Shown in pieces: positions 1 through 6,302 of a DNA stretch of 9,099 nt. Origin of the DNA: JBFGCT01 sp041581055 (lineage in GTDB: Bacteria > Actinomycetota > Acidimicrobiia > Acidimicrobiales > Ilumatobacteraceae). A model generated the notes under the pieces. That model made no database searches. It was not told where the DNA came from and was given only the letters and a program-made list of their open reading frames with translations. Each line of letters opens with the position of its first letter. The first letter of the stretch is position 1. The stretch lies in contig JBFGCT010000171.1 of NCBI GenBank assembly GCA_041581055.1, forward strand, positions 1-9,099, in the 5' to 3' direction. A program made the position numbers and the translations under genes.

Positions 1-30
1 GCCGGGGGCGAAGCGGGACAGCATCCTCTC
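1..30 (-). CDS. soxA: Continuation of soxA reading frame after the TAG (partial, runs off window)
   Basis: The soxA frame stays open from the TAG to the window edge, giving ERMLSRFAPG. This resembles the YE-x-x-(I/L)-R-x-A-G-x-G segment that follows the FYYKTF motif in full-length alpha subunits. An ATG lies at 24..22, and the bases between the stop and it (TAGGAGAGGATG) contain an AGGAG Shine-Dalgarno-like stretch, although only 3 nt from the ATG. Translation could therefore restart here to make a separate C-terminal protein. Only ten codons are visible, so this is a lead rather than a firm call. Confidence 0.5.
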
Positions 31-453
31 CTACGCCGGCCTGAGCCGCCGGGGCCGGATGAACGTCTTGTAGTAGAAGCTGGCGCTGAGGAAGCCGGCG
101 ACGAGCCGGTTGGCCGCCTTCACGTCGCGGTCGAGCGACGGCCAGACGTTCTGCGGATCGACCTGCATCCCCGGTTCGAGGAGGCGGTGCGCCGACCGCA
201 CGGTGGGGTCGGCGCCGACCTGGACGAACCCGTTCGGATCCCAGTAGTCGTTGGTCAGGTAGCCGCGCGGCCGGTGGTACTTCATCGACCGCGAGACGAC
301 ACGCACGCCGTTGGCGGTGAGGGCGGAGGCGATCGTGTCGCCGGCGAACCCGGTCATCGCCGTGCCGTTCCAGGTGAACCGGACCGGGATGGAGCGGTCG
401 ATCCGCTCCCCGGGCTGTGGCGGCAGGCGGTGACCGGTGGCGCGCCGAGCCAC
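31..453 (-). CDS. soxA: Sarcosine oxidase alpha subunit, N-terminal part, ended by an in-frame TAG
   Basis: This is the N-terminal 140 residues of the large alpha subunit of heterotetrameric sarcosine oxidase, a cytoplasmic enzyme that demethylates sarcosine and passes the carbon to THF. Family marks are PGERIDRS (residues 14-21), the KYHRPRG motif (58-64), a DPN...VQVG segment (72-80), NVWPSL (102-107) and SFYYKTF (125-131). They cover the 2Fe-2S-ferredoxin-like N-terminal domain. The GTG start overlaps the soxD stop as TAGTG, which implies translational coupling and gives the usual short lead before PGERIDR. The full subunit is normally about 950-1000 residues, but here codon 141 is TAG. 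In-frame residues after it (ERMLSRFAPG) look like the normal family continuation, where Tyr is expected at the stop position. So either a nonsense change or sequencing error, or a split subunit. The identity is secure; the status of the stop is not. Confidence 0.85.
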   Translation of the reverse strand: MARRATGHRLPPQPGERIDRSIPVRFTWNGTAMTGFAGDTIASALTANGVRVVSRSMKYHRPRGYLTNDYWDPNGFVQVGADPTVRSAHRLLEPGMQVDPQNVWPSLDRDVKAANRLVAGFLSASFYYKTFIRPRRLRPA

Positions 454-725
454 TACGCCTTCCCGCCGATCTTGTCGCCGGGGAGCGGCGGGTCGGCGAA
501 CTGGTTGCTGACCGTGTCGCGTTCGAGCACGAAGTACCGGCGGCACCCGGCGGCGCAATACCAGGTCTCGCGCAACGGACCCGCCGGGTTGGCCCGGGTG
601 TAGAGGTAGTCGCGCCACTCCGCCGGGCCGGCGCCGTTCGGGTCGGGCCGCGGGCGCGCCTCGCCGACGTAGCGCATGTCGGAGGCGTTGCGCGGACCGC
701 AGTTGGGGCACGGGACGAGCAACAA
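453..725 (-). CDS. soxD: Sarcosine oxidase delta subunit
   Basis: This is the small zinc-binding delta subunit (90 residues, normal family length) of heterotetrameric sarcosine oxidase. It begins with the CPNCGPR motif (Cys6, Cys9), then has a WRDYLYTR segment (37-44), the GCRRYF motif (60-65) and an ERDT segment. In characterised SoxD proteins zinc is held by two N-terminal Cys plus a His and a Cys in the W-x-H-x-x-G-C region. Here the His position is Cys57, so the site would be Cys6/Cys9/Cys57/Cys61. The start is TTG: no ATG or GTG lies in frame between the soxB stop and CPNCG, and GGAGGG sits 9 nt upstream of it. Position between soxB and soxA is canonical. A second TTG directly follows and cannot be excluded as the start. 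Confidence 0.9.
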   Translation of the reverse strand: MLLVPCPNCGPRNASDMRYVGEARPRPDPNGAGPAEWRDYLYTRANPAGPLRETWYCAAGCRRYFVLERDTVSNQFADPPLPGDKIGGKA

Positions 726-734
726 CTCAGCGAT

Positions 735-740
735 CCCTCC
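735..740 (-). promoter_or_regulatory. Ribosome binding site of soxD
   Basis: GGAGGG on the minus strand ends 9 nt before the TTG at 725. It is the clearest Shine-Dalgarno sequence in the sox cluster and decides the TTG start of soxD. Confidence 0.65.
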
Positions 741-764
741 GGTCGGTCGTCGTCGAGAGCGGCA

Positions 765-2108
765 TCAGTGACCCACCGCCGCGGCGCCCTTCTCGCCGAC
801 GAGCTCGCCGCGCTCGAACCGGGCGAGCTGGAACGGCTCGATCAGCTTCGGCGTCCGGCCGGTGGCGATCGCCTCGGCCATCTGCTCCCCCGAGACGGGG
901 CCGGCCTTGAACCCGTAGGTTCCCCACCCGACGTCGCAGAGGAACCCGTCGACCGGGGTGAACCCCATCACCGGGGAGTAGTCGGGCGTCATGTCGCACA
1001 ACCCCGACCACTGGCGCAGCAGCCGCATGCGCGAGATGCCCGGCATCAGCTCGAGGACGTGCCCGGCCAGCTCCTCGGTGAACTCGAGCGAGCCGCGGAT
1101 GTCGTACGTGTTGAACGGGTCGATCGAGGCGCCGAACACCAGCTCGCCGCGGTCGGTCTGGCTGACGTAGACGTGCAGCGAACCGGACACGACGACGGTC
1201 GGCAGGAACACCTTCACCGGCTCGGTGACCGCGGCCTGGAGCGGCCGGGTGCTGATCGGCAAGCGCACGCCCGCCATGTCGGAGATCAGCGTCGCCCAGC
1301 CCGCGGTGCAGTTGACGACGATCGGTGCGCTGATGTCGCCGCGGCTCGTCCGCACCCCCGTGACCCGCCCGCCCGGTCCCTTGCCGCCGGGGCCGTCGCC
1401 ACCCTCGACGAGGATGTCGAGCACCTCGGTCTTCTGGTGCATCTCCACGCCGTGGTGGTCGGCGGCCCGGGCGTAGCCCCAGACGACGGCGTCGTGGCGG
1501 ACCGTGCCGCCGGGCGGGTGGAACAGCGCGCCGAGGATCGGGTACCGCGGGTTGCTCGACGTGTCGAGGCTGGGCGCGAGGCGCTTGACCTCGTCGGGCC
1601 CGATGACGCTCGAGTCGATGTGTTGCAGCTTGTTGACCTCGGCCCGCCAGCGCATCGTGCGCAGCGCGGCGTCGGTGTGGGCCAGCGTCAGGTGGCCGCG
1701 CTCGGAGAACATGACGTTGATGTTCAGGTCGACGGCCATCGAGTTGTAGAGGTCGAGCGACCGGTCGTAGAACGCGACGCCCTCCGGGGTGAGGTAGTTC
1801 GACCGGATGATCGCCGTGTTGCGGCCGGAACCGCCGCTGCCGAGATACGCCTTGTCGAGCACGGCGACGTTGGTGATGCCGTGGTTCGTCGCCAGGTAGT
1901 AGGCGGCGGCGAGCCCGTGCACCCCGCCGCCGACGATCACGACGTCGTAGGACGCGCGGAGCGGCATGTCGCGCCACACGCGGGGCCACGGCCGGTCGCG
2001 CAGCCCCCGCGAGATCAGCCCGAAGGCGGAGTACCTCGCCGGGCGCGGCCCGCGCCGCGCCGCGGTGAGGCCGGTCACCAGCCGGGTCGCCGAGCGGTTC
2101 GTCGTCAT
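765..2108 (-). CDS. soxB: Sarcosine oxidase beta subunit (FAD/FMN flavoprotein)
   Basis: This is the catalytic beta subunit of heterotetrameric sarcosine oxidase, a DAO-family flavoprotein that oxidises sarcosine at its FAD and passes electrons to FMN. It has 447 residues from the ATG. The N-terminal RYSAFGLI segment (25-32) is typical of SoxB. The FAD Rossmann motif VIVGGGVHGLAAAYYLA spans 57-73, followed by GRNTAIIRSNYL (95-106). RHDAVVW (204-210) contains His205, matching the His that covalently holds FMN in known SoxB. The C-terminal GWGTYGFKAGPVSG (394-407) has the conserved Lys401. It is slightly longer than the usual 405-420 residues because of about 20 extra N-terminal residues and a Gly-rich insertion near 235-247. 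An in-frame GTG at 2078 would remove ten of the extra N-terminal residues. First gene of the visible sox cluster, 39 nt before soxD. Confidence 0.92.
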   Translation of the reverse strand: MTTNRSATRLVTGLTAARRGPRPARYSAFGLISRGLRDRPWPRVWRDMPLRASYDVVIVGGGVHGLAAAYYLATNHGITNVAVLDKAYLGSGGSGRNTAIIRSNYLTPEGVAFYDRSLDLYNSMAVDLNINVMFSERGHLTLAHTDAALRTMRWRAEVNKLQHIDSSVIGPDEVKRLAPSLDTSSNPRYPILGALFHPPGGTVRHDAVVWGYARAADHHGVEMHQKTEVLDILVEGGDGPGGKGPGGRVTGVRTSRGDISAPIVVNCTAGWATLISDMAGVRLPISTRPLQAAVTEPVKVFLPTVVVSGSLHVYVSQTDRGELVFGASIDPFNTYDIRGSLEFTEELAGHVLELMPGISRMRLLRQWSGLCDMTPDYSPVMGFTPVDGFLCDVGWGTYGFKAGPVSGEQMAEAIATGRTPKLIEPFQLARFERGELVGEKGAAAVGH

Positions 2109-2186
2109 CGGCCCGAACCGTACGCGACCGGCACGGCCGGCGTTTTCATCCTGCGCCACACCTGCGAGAGTTGGTCCGAGCCGACG
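2109..2186. promoter_or_regulatory. Divergent intergenic region between soxB and the FAD oxidoreductase gene
   Basis: This 78-bp gap must hold the promoters and any operator for both divergent transcription units. It contains the 13-bp inverted repeat CCGGCACGGCCGG (2128-2140) and the palindrome CGTACG (2119-2124), both easily due to chance at this base composition. I see no convincing -10/-35 pair in either direction. Neither start codon has a strong Shine-Dalgarno in the gap. Shared regulation is inferred from geometry only. Confidence 0.4.
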
Positions 2187-3515
2187 ATGAGTGACGAACC
2201 GACCAACACCTACGACGCGATCGTGATCGGCGCCGGCGTGATCGGCGCCGCCGTCGGGTACGAGCTGGCCAAGGCCGGCCGGCGCACGCTGAACATCGAC
2301 AAGAACCCGGCGGCGGGCTTCGGGTCGACCAGCAACAGCTGCGCCATCATCCGCTTCAGCTACTCGACCTACGACGGCGTGGCCATGGCCTGGGAGGGCC
2401 AGCACTACTGGGCGAACTGGGCCGACTACCTCGGCGGCGAGGTCGACGAGCGGGGCCTGATCGAGTTCGTCCGCTGTGGGACGGCGCTGCTCAAGAAGCC
2501 CGGCGGCGACAGCCACCACGAGAAGGTGGTGCCGCTGCTCACCGAGCTCGGCATCCCGTTCGAGGACTGGAGTCGCGAGCAGCTCGTCGAACGGTTCCCC
2601 GCGTTCGACGCGTCGGTGTTCGGGCCGCCCAAGCGCCCCGACGACGACGGGTTCTGGGCCGACCCGACCGAGCAGCTCCTCGGCGCGGTGTGGACGCCCG
2701 ACGCCGGCTACATCTCGGACCCGCAATTGTCGACGCACAACCTCCAGCGGGCGGCGGAGCACGTCGGCGGCGAGTTCCGGTTCAACGCCGAGGTCGCGAG
2801 CGTCGACCGGGCCGGCGGTCGCGTCGGCGGCGTGACCCTGGCGTCCGGCGAGTCGTTGCGGGCGCCGATCGTCGTCAACGTGGCCGGCCCCCACAGCGCC
2901 GTCGTCAATCGGATGGCCGGGCTGGACGGCACGATGAACATCACCACCAAGGCGTTGCGCCACGAGGTCCACCACGTGGCGTCGCCGCCGGGCGTCGACT
3001 ACGGCGCCACCGGATGCCACGTCCAGGACGGCGACACCGGCATCTACTTCCGACCCGAGGCGGGCGACAACATCCTGATCGGGTCGGAAGATCCGGACTG
3101 CGACCCCCGCGAGTGGGTCGCCGACCCCGACCACTTCGACCGGGAGATCACGCCACGGCAATGGGAGGCCCAGGTGCTCCGCCTCGCCCGCCGCATGCCC
3201 GACCTCGGCGTGCCGAACCAACGGCGCGGCGTCGTCGACCTGTACGACGTCGCCGACGACTGGATCCCGATCTACGACAGGACCGACCTCGGCGGGTTCT
3301 ACGTCGCGATCGGCACCAGCGGCAACCAGTACAAGAACGCCGGCGTCGCGGGGGCGTGCATGGCCGAGTTGATCGAGGCGGTCGAGTCGGGTCACGACCA
3401 CGACGCGGACCCGGTGGTCGTCACCGGTCGGTACACCGGCCTGCGGATCGACCTGGCATCGTTCGGCCGCAACCGCGAGGTCAACCCGAACTCGAGTTTC
3501 AGCGTCAACGGCTGA
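2187..3515 (+). CDS. DAO-family FAD-dependent amine oxidoreductase
   Basis: A 442-residue flavoprotein of the D-amino-acid oxidase / sarcosine oxidase-beta superfamily. The FAD dinucleotide-binding motif VIGAGVIGAAVGYELA lies at 13-28, with the ribose-binding acid probably Asp38. SNSCAIIRFSYS (49-60) corresponds to the R-containing segment after the first flavin motif in sarcosine oxidases. The C-terminal flavin segment GTSGNQYKNAGVAG (376-389) has Lys383 at the place of the SoxB and monomeric sarcosine oxidase Lys. By rough alignment, the Cys that covalently binds FAD in monomeric sarcosine oxidase is replaced by Asp351, and no N-terminal His suggests the dimethylglycine dehydrogenase type of linkage. 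There is no C-terminal THF-binding GcvT domain. Divergent from soxB, followed by a transporter 56 nt downstream. A secondary or N-methylated amine is a likely substrate, which is inference. The ATG has no clear Shine-Dalgarno. Confidence 0.82.
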   Translation: MSDEPTNTYDAIVIGAGVIGAAVGYELAKAGRRTLNIDKNPAAGFGSTSNSCAIIRFSYSTYDGVAMAWEGQHYWANWADYLGGEVDERGLIEFVRCGTALLKKPGGDSHHEKVVPLLTELGIPFEDWSREQLVERFPAFDASVFGPPKRPDDDGFWADPTEQLLGAVWTPDAGYISDPQLSTHNLQRAAEHVGGEFRFNAEVASVDRAGGRVGGVTLASGESLRAPIVVNVAGPHSAVVNRMAGLDGTMNITTKALRHEVHHVASPPGVDYGATGCHVQDGDTGIYFRPEAGDNILIGSEDPDCDPREWVADPDHFDREITPRQWEAQVLRLARRMPDLGVPNQRRGVVDLYDVADDWIPIYDRTDLGGFYVAIGTSGNQYKNAGVAGACMAELIEAVESGHDHDADPVVVTGRYTGLRIDLASFGRNREVNPNSSFSVNG

Positions 3516-3518
3516 CTT

Positions 3519-3532
3519 CGGGCGGTCGCCCG
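3519..3532 (+). other. Inverted repeat between the oxidoreductase and transporter genes
   Basis: CGGGCGGTCGCCCG is a perfect 6+2+6 inverted repeat starting 4 nt after the oxidoreductase stop. In RNA it could form a short, strong hairpin. No T-tract follows, so an intrinsic terminator is unlikely. It might slow the polymerase or protect the upstream mRNA, but such repeats also occur by chance in DNA this GC-rich. Confidence 0.35.
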
Positions 3533-3571
3533 GCGTCGATCGAATCGAGCCGACATTTGGCCGAGAGGTCG

Positions 3572-4993
3572 GTGCATTCCAAGGCGCCGAGGCGTAGCGT
3601 TGCGGTCCTGGCCGCGTCCGATCACGCCGTTTCCGCCGCACTCACAGCGAGCGATCAGGCGCTGATCGCCGGTGCGCGTCCGGCCGACGCGCCGGCCGAC
3701 GCGCCGGCCGACGCGCCGGCCGGCCCGGACGACGAATGGGTCGAACACCCGGGCGCCGCCGGGCTGTGGGCTCTGTTCCTCGGGCTCGGGCTGATGATGA
3801 CCGGCAACGGGCTCAACGGCTCGCTCGTCGGCCTCCGGGCCGGCGCCGAGGGGTTCAGCCTCGTCGTCACCGGCTTCGTCATGGCGGGCTACTTCGCCGG
3901 CTTCCTGCTCGGCCCGTGGGCGGTCGTCCAGATGATCCCCAAGGTCGGCCACATCCGGGTCTTCGCCGGCCTCGCCTCGACCGCGTCGAGCGCCGTGTTG
4001 GTCTTCACGGTGACCGCCGAACCGGTCGTGTGGGCGGGGATGCGCTTCGCGTTCGGGTTTTGCATGGCGGGGTTGTACGTGGTGATCGAGTCGTGGTTGA
4101 ACGAGATGTCCTCGACCGCCAACCGCGGCCGAACCCTCGCGGTGTACATGTTGGTCACGATGGGGGGCATGATCCTCGGCCAGCTGTTGCTCGGTGTCGG
4201 CGACGTCAGCGGGCACGAGCTGTTCGTCCTCTCGTCCGTGCTCGTGTCGCTGTCGCTCGTGCCGGTGACGTTGGCGGCGACCACCGCCGCGCCGCAGCTC
4301 CGGGTTCCGACGCGGACTTCGGTCCGGGAGATGTTGCGCTACATCCCGACCGGGGTGCTCGGCTCGTTCATGAACGGGGCGGCGACCGGCGTGCTGCTCG
4401 GGCTCGGGGCGGTCTACGGCCACGCCGTCGGGCTGACCATCGACCGCACCGCGGTCTTCCTCGCCGCGCCGCTGGCGGGGGCGATCATCTTCCAGTGGCC
4501 GATCGGGTGGGTCTCCGACCGGATCTCGCGGCGGTTCGTGATCTTCGTCGTCGCCAACCTCGCCGGGGCGACCGCGACCGTGCTGGTGTTCGTTCCCGCG
4601 CGCAACCCGATCGTGCTCGCGCTGATGGTGGTGCTCGGCGGGGCGACGTTCTCGCTGTACTCGCTCGTCGTCGCCTACACGCTCGACTGGACGCCGGTCG
4701 ACAAGACGGTGGGGGCGTCGGGCACGCTCGTGCGGATCAACGGCGCCGGCGCGATTCTCGGTCCGATCGTCGGCGCCGGGCTGATGGCGGCGTTCGGCTC
4801 GGAGATGTTCTTCTGGACGATGGTCGGGGCCTACGGCGTGATCGTCGTGTACGTCGGCTGGCGGCTCCTCGCCCGCGAGGCCATGCCGCTCGAACGTCAG
4901 AAGCTGTTCGTGATGATCCCCGCCCGGGCGACCGAGGTCGTGTTCCGGTTGTTGCCGCGATCGCGCGACGACTCCGACCCGCCGTCGCCCTGA
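3572..4993 (+). CDS. Major facilitator superfamily transporter, YcaD-like
   Basis: A cytoplasmic-membrane transporter of 473 residues from GTG 3572. Hydrophobic segments begin near residue 64 and continue to about 432, consistent with 12 helices: for example 64-76, 96-118, 129-146, 155-173, 189-208, 217-235, then a second set from about 258. The signature ESWLNEM...NRGRTLAVYM...GQLLL (173-207) matches the YcaD-type MFS branch. GWVSDRISRR (312-321) is the MFS loop motif between helices. The start is uncertain: no ATG lies in frame before helix 1, and GTG 3572 has GAGAGG only 3 nt upstream. That start gives an unusual 60-residue N-terminal tail containing PADA repeats. Lying behind the oxidoreductase suggests it moves that enzyme's substrate or product, but the substrate is unknown. 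It converges on the next gene with only 19 bp between stops. Confidence 0.8.
   Translation: MHSKAPRRSVAVLAASDHAVSAALTASDQALIAGARPADAPADAPADAPAGPDDEWVEHPGAAGLWALFLGLGLMMTGNGLNGSLVGLRAGAEGFSLVVTGFVMAGYFAGFLLGPWAVVQMIPKVGHIRVFAGLASTASSAVLVFTVTAEPVVWAGMRFAFGFCMAGLYVVIESWLNEMSSTANRGRTLAVYMLVTMGGMILGQLLLGVGDVSGHELFVLSSVLVSLSLVPVTLAATTAAPQLRVPTRTSVREMLRYIPTGVLGSFMNGAATGVLLGLGAVYGHAVGLTIDRTAVFLAAPLAGAIIFQWPIGWVSDRISRRFVIFVVANLAGATATVLVFVPARNPIVLALMVVLGGATFSLYSLVVAYTLDWTPVDKTVGASGTLVRINGAGAILGPIVGAGLMAAFGSEMFFWTMVGAYGVIVVYVGWRLLAREAMPLERQKLFVMIPARATEVVFRLLPRSRDDSDPPSP
3680..3721 (+). repeat. Three and a half copies of a 12-bp tandem repeat in the transporter N-terminus
   Basis: CCGGCCGACGCG is repeated exactly three times (3680, 3692, 3704) followed by a six-base partial copy. 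It encodes PADA repeated in the transporter's N-terminal tail before helix 1. Exact identity between copies suggests recent slippage expansion and possible length variation between strains. Confidence 0.85.
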
Positions 4994-5012
4994 GCGAACC
5001 GGTCGGCGGCGG

Positions 5013-6281
5013 TCAGAACAGCTCGTCGGGTGCGCATTGGCGCGGCGACGGGATGTTCAGGTCGGCGTTGAACAGCACCGTCGTGCCTTGCCCGTCGTCG
5101 AGAGTGGCGTCGTAGACCCCGCCCGCCGACGTTCCGATGCCCCCGAAGTGGGGGTCGCCGGTCAGCCGCGTGAAGTCGATGTCGGCCGTGCCGTCCTCGG
5201 CGTCGACGATCAGCACCCGGCCCTGCTCGGTCAGGATCGCCACGTAGACGAGTTCATTGCCGGCACGGAGGGTGCAGAAGTCGAGCACACCCTGGTTGTA
5301 CGGAGCCTGCTGCAGGTCGGTCGGGCTCGACTTGACGAGCTTGGTGCACGGGCTGACCGACGGTGGGTTGACGGCGACCTCGAACGGCCCGCGGCTGTCC
5401 TGCATGACGGCGACGAAGCCCGAGCCGGTCGGCGTGACCGTCGTCGAGACCGCCTTCTGGCCCGAGTCGATGAACAACAGGTCGACGCCGGACTGCGACC
5501 CGTCGACCCAGCGGTCGATCTGGACGCGCCCGGCCGTCGTGGTCATCAGGTAGCCGGTGTCCTGTCGATTCGTGTCGGCCGGCGCGAACGACACCACCGA
5601 GCACGCGGCCTCGATCGGGACCACCTGTCCGTCGACGCGCGCCGAGCCCGGCGCCGGCAGCGGGTTGGGCGCGACCGTGGTCGTGGTCGTCGTGGTCGTG
5701 GTGGTCGTGGTCGTCGTCGGCGCGACCGTCGTGGTGGTCGTCGTCGGCGCGACGGTGGTCGTCGTGGTGGTCGTCTCGGGCGCCGTCGTCGTCTCGCCGG
5801 TGGTCGTCGCCGGCGGGAGCGTCGTGTCCGGCCCGCTGGTCGTCGTCTCGATCGCCTCGATGGTCGTCTCGGTCGCCGGCAACGTCGACGTGGTCGTCTC
5901 GTCGTCGTCGTCGCCCCGGCGGGCGAGGAAGACGATCAGCCCGATCAGCAGCAGCACGACCAGCGCGACCACCGCTCCGACGAGGAACGGCGTCCCCTCG
6001 CCGTCGCCGTCGTCGCCGAACGGTGGTTCGCCACCGCCGGGCGGGGCGGGTGGTGGAGGCGGGCCGACGCCGCCGCCCCCGGGGACGACCGGCTGGACCA
6101 TCGTGGGGTCGGCGGGTGGCGCGGCGCCGGGCCCGGGGGGCGGCACGGGGACGGTCGGCGGGGCCGGCGGGATGCCGGCGGGTGGGGTCGCGTCGGGGTC
6201 CGGGAGGGTCGGATCCGGTTGTGGGCCGCCCTCGGGCCGCGTGTTCGCCCAGAGGTCGTCGCCGTTGCCGCTGTCGGTCAT
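5013..6281 (-). CDS. Single-pass membrane protein with Pro-rich N-terminus, Thr-rich linker and C-terminal Cys-containing domain
   Basis: I do not recognise a named family. The 422-residue protein has three parts. Residues 1-98 are rich in Pro, Gly and Asp, with polyproline runs near 74-81. Residues 99-119 form one hydrophobic helix (FLVGAVVALVVLLLIGLIVFL), followed by RRGDDDD. Residues 128-205 are a Thr-rich linker of T-runs broken by VAP. The C-terminal domain (206-422) has four Cys (227, 312, 336, 416) and looks beta-rich. The layout resembles actinobacterial surface proteins with a cytoplasmic Pro-rich tail and an exported sensor or binding domain; the Cys could form disulfides outside. 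The RR after the helix would argue for the opposite topology, so this is unsettled. The ATG at 6281 is preferred over an in-frame TTG at 6320. No Shine-Dalgarno is visible. No functional tie to the folate genes is evident. Confidence 0.75.
   Translation of the reverse strand: MTDSGNGDDLWANTRPEGGPQPDPTLPDPDATPPAGIPPAPPTVPVPPPGPGAAPPADPTMVQPVVPGGGGVGPPPPPAPPGGGEPPFGDDGDGEGTPFLVGAVVALVVLLLIGLIVFLARRGDDDDETTTSTLPATETTIEAIETTTSGPDTTLPPATTTGETTTAPETTTTTTTVAPTTTTTTVAPTTTTTTTTTTTTTTVAPNPLPAPGSARVDGQVVPIEAACSVVSFAPADTNRQDTGYLMTTTAGRVQIDRWVDGSQSGVDLLFIDSGQKAVSTTVTPTGSGFVAVMQDSRGPFEVAVNPPSVSPCTKLVKSSPTDLQQAPYNQGVLDFCTLRAGNELVYVAILTEQGRVLIVDAEDGTADIDFTRLTGDPHFGGIGTSAGGVYDATLDDGQGTTVLFNADLNIPSPRQCAPDELF
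5667..5900 (-). repeat. Low-complexity Thr-rich coding tract with (Thr)n-Val-Ala-Pro repeats
   Basis: On the minus strand this tract is mostly ACC and ACG codons. At 5667-5771 it encodes seven Thr-VAP, six Thr-VAP and fourteen Thr-VAP in succession. The plus strand is nearly free of A throughout. It encodes the linker after the membrane helix. Such tracts are prone to slippage and could be O-mannosylated if exported, which is inference from other actinobacterial Thr/Pro-rich exported proteins. Confidence 0.85.
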
Positions 6282-6295
6282 GCGACATCGTCGCA
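6281..6295. promoter_or_regulatory. Palindrome abutting the membrane-protein start codon, candidate operator
   Basis: TGCGACATCGTCGCA is a perfect 6+3+6 inverted repeat whose edge includes the first base of the ATG at 6281. Its half-site TGCGA/TCGCA is shared with the palindrome at 6303-6316. A bound protein here could block transcription or initiation of the membrane-protein gene. Confidence 0.4.
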
Positions 6296-6302
6296 CAGCC
6301 GG

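Noticed and set aside
31..33. TAG in soxA as a pyrrolysine codon, given the methylated-amine context
   Set aside because: The family residue expected here is Tyr, and the adjacent soxD uses TAG as its ordinary stop with soxA starting right on it. Nothing in the window suggests pyrrolysine decoding.
727..1989. Minus-strand frame of 420 codons overlapping soxB in another frame
   Set aside because: Arg-rich shadow of soxB with no family motifs; soxB itself has clear flavoprotein motifs.
2128..2140. Inverted repeat CCGGCACGGCCGG in the divergent promoter gap as an operator
   Set aside because: Only G and C in short 5-bp arms, expected often by chance here, and no promoter hexamers can be placed around it. 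Kept only as a note in the intergenic entry.
417..2186. Long open frame on the plus strand opposite soxB, soxD and part of soxA
   Set aside because: It is Arg/Val/Asp-rich with no recognisable motifs and mirrors codon bias of the true genes on the minus strand. Only its last part, from ATG 2187, is a real gene.
4994..5012. Bidirectional terminator between the convergent transporter and membrane-protein genes
   Set aside because: The 19-bp gap has no stem-loop with a T-tract in either direction.
5667..5771. Thr-codon repeats as a CRISPR array or structural DNA repeat
   Set aside because: The units are in-frame triplets within a well-formed gene and encode (Thr)n-VAP; there are no spacers.
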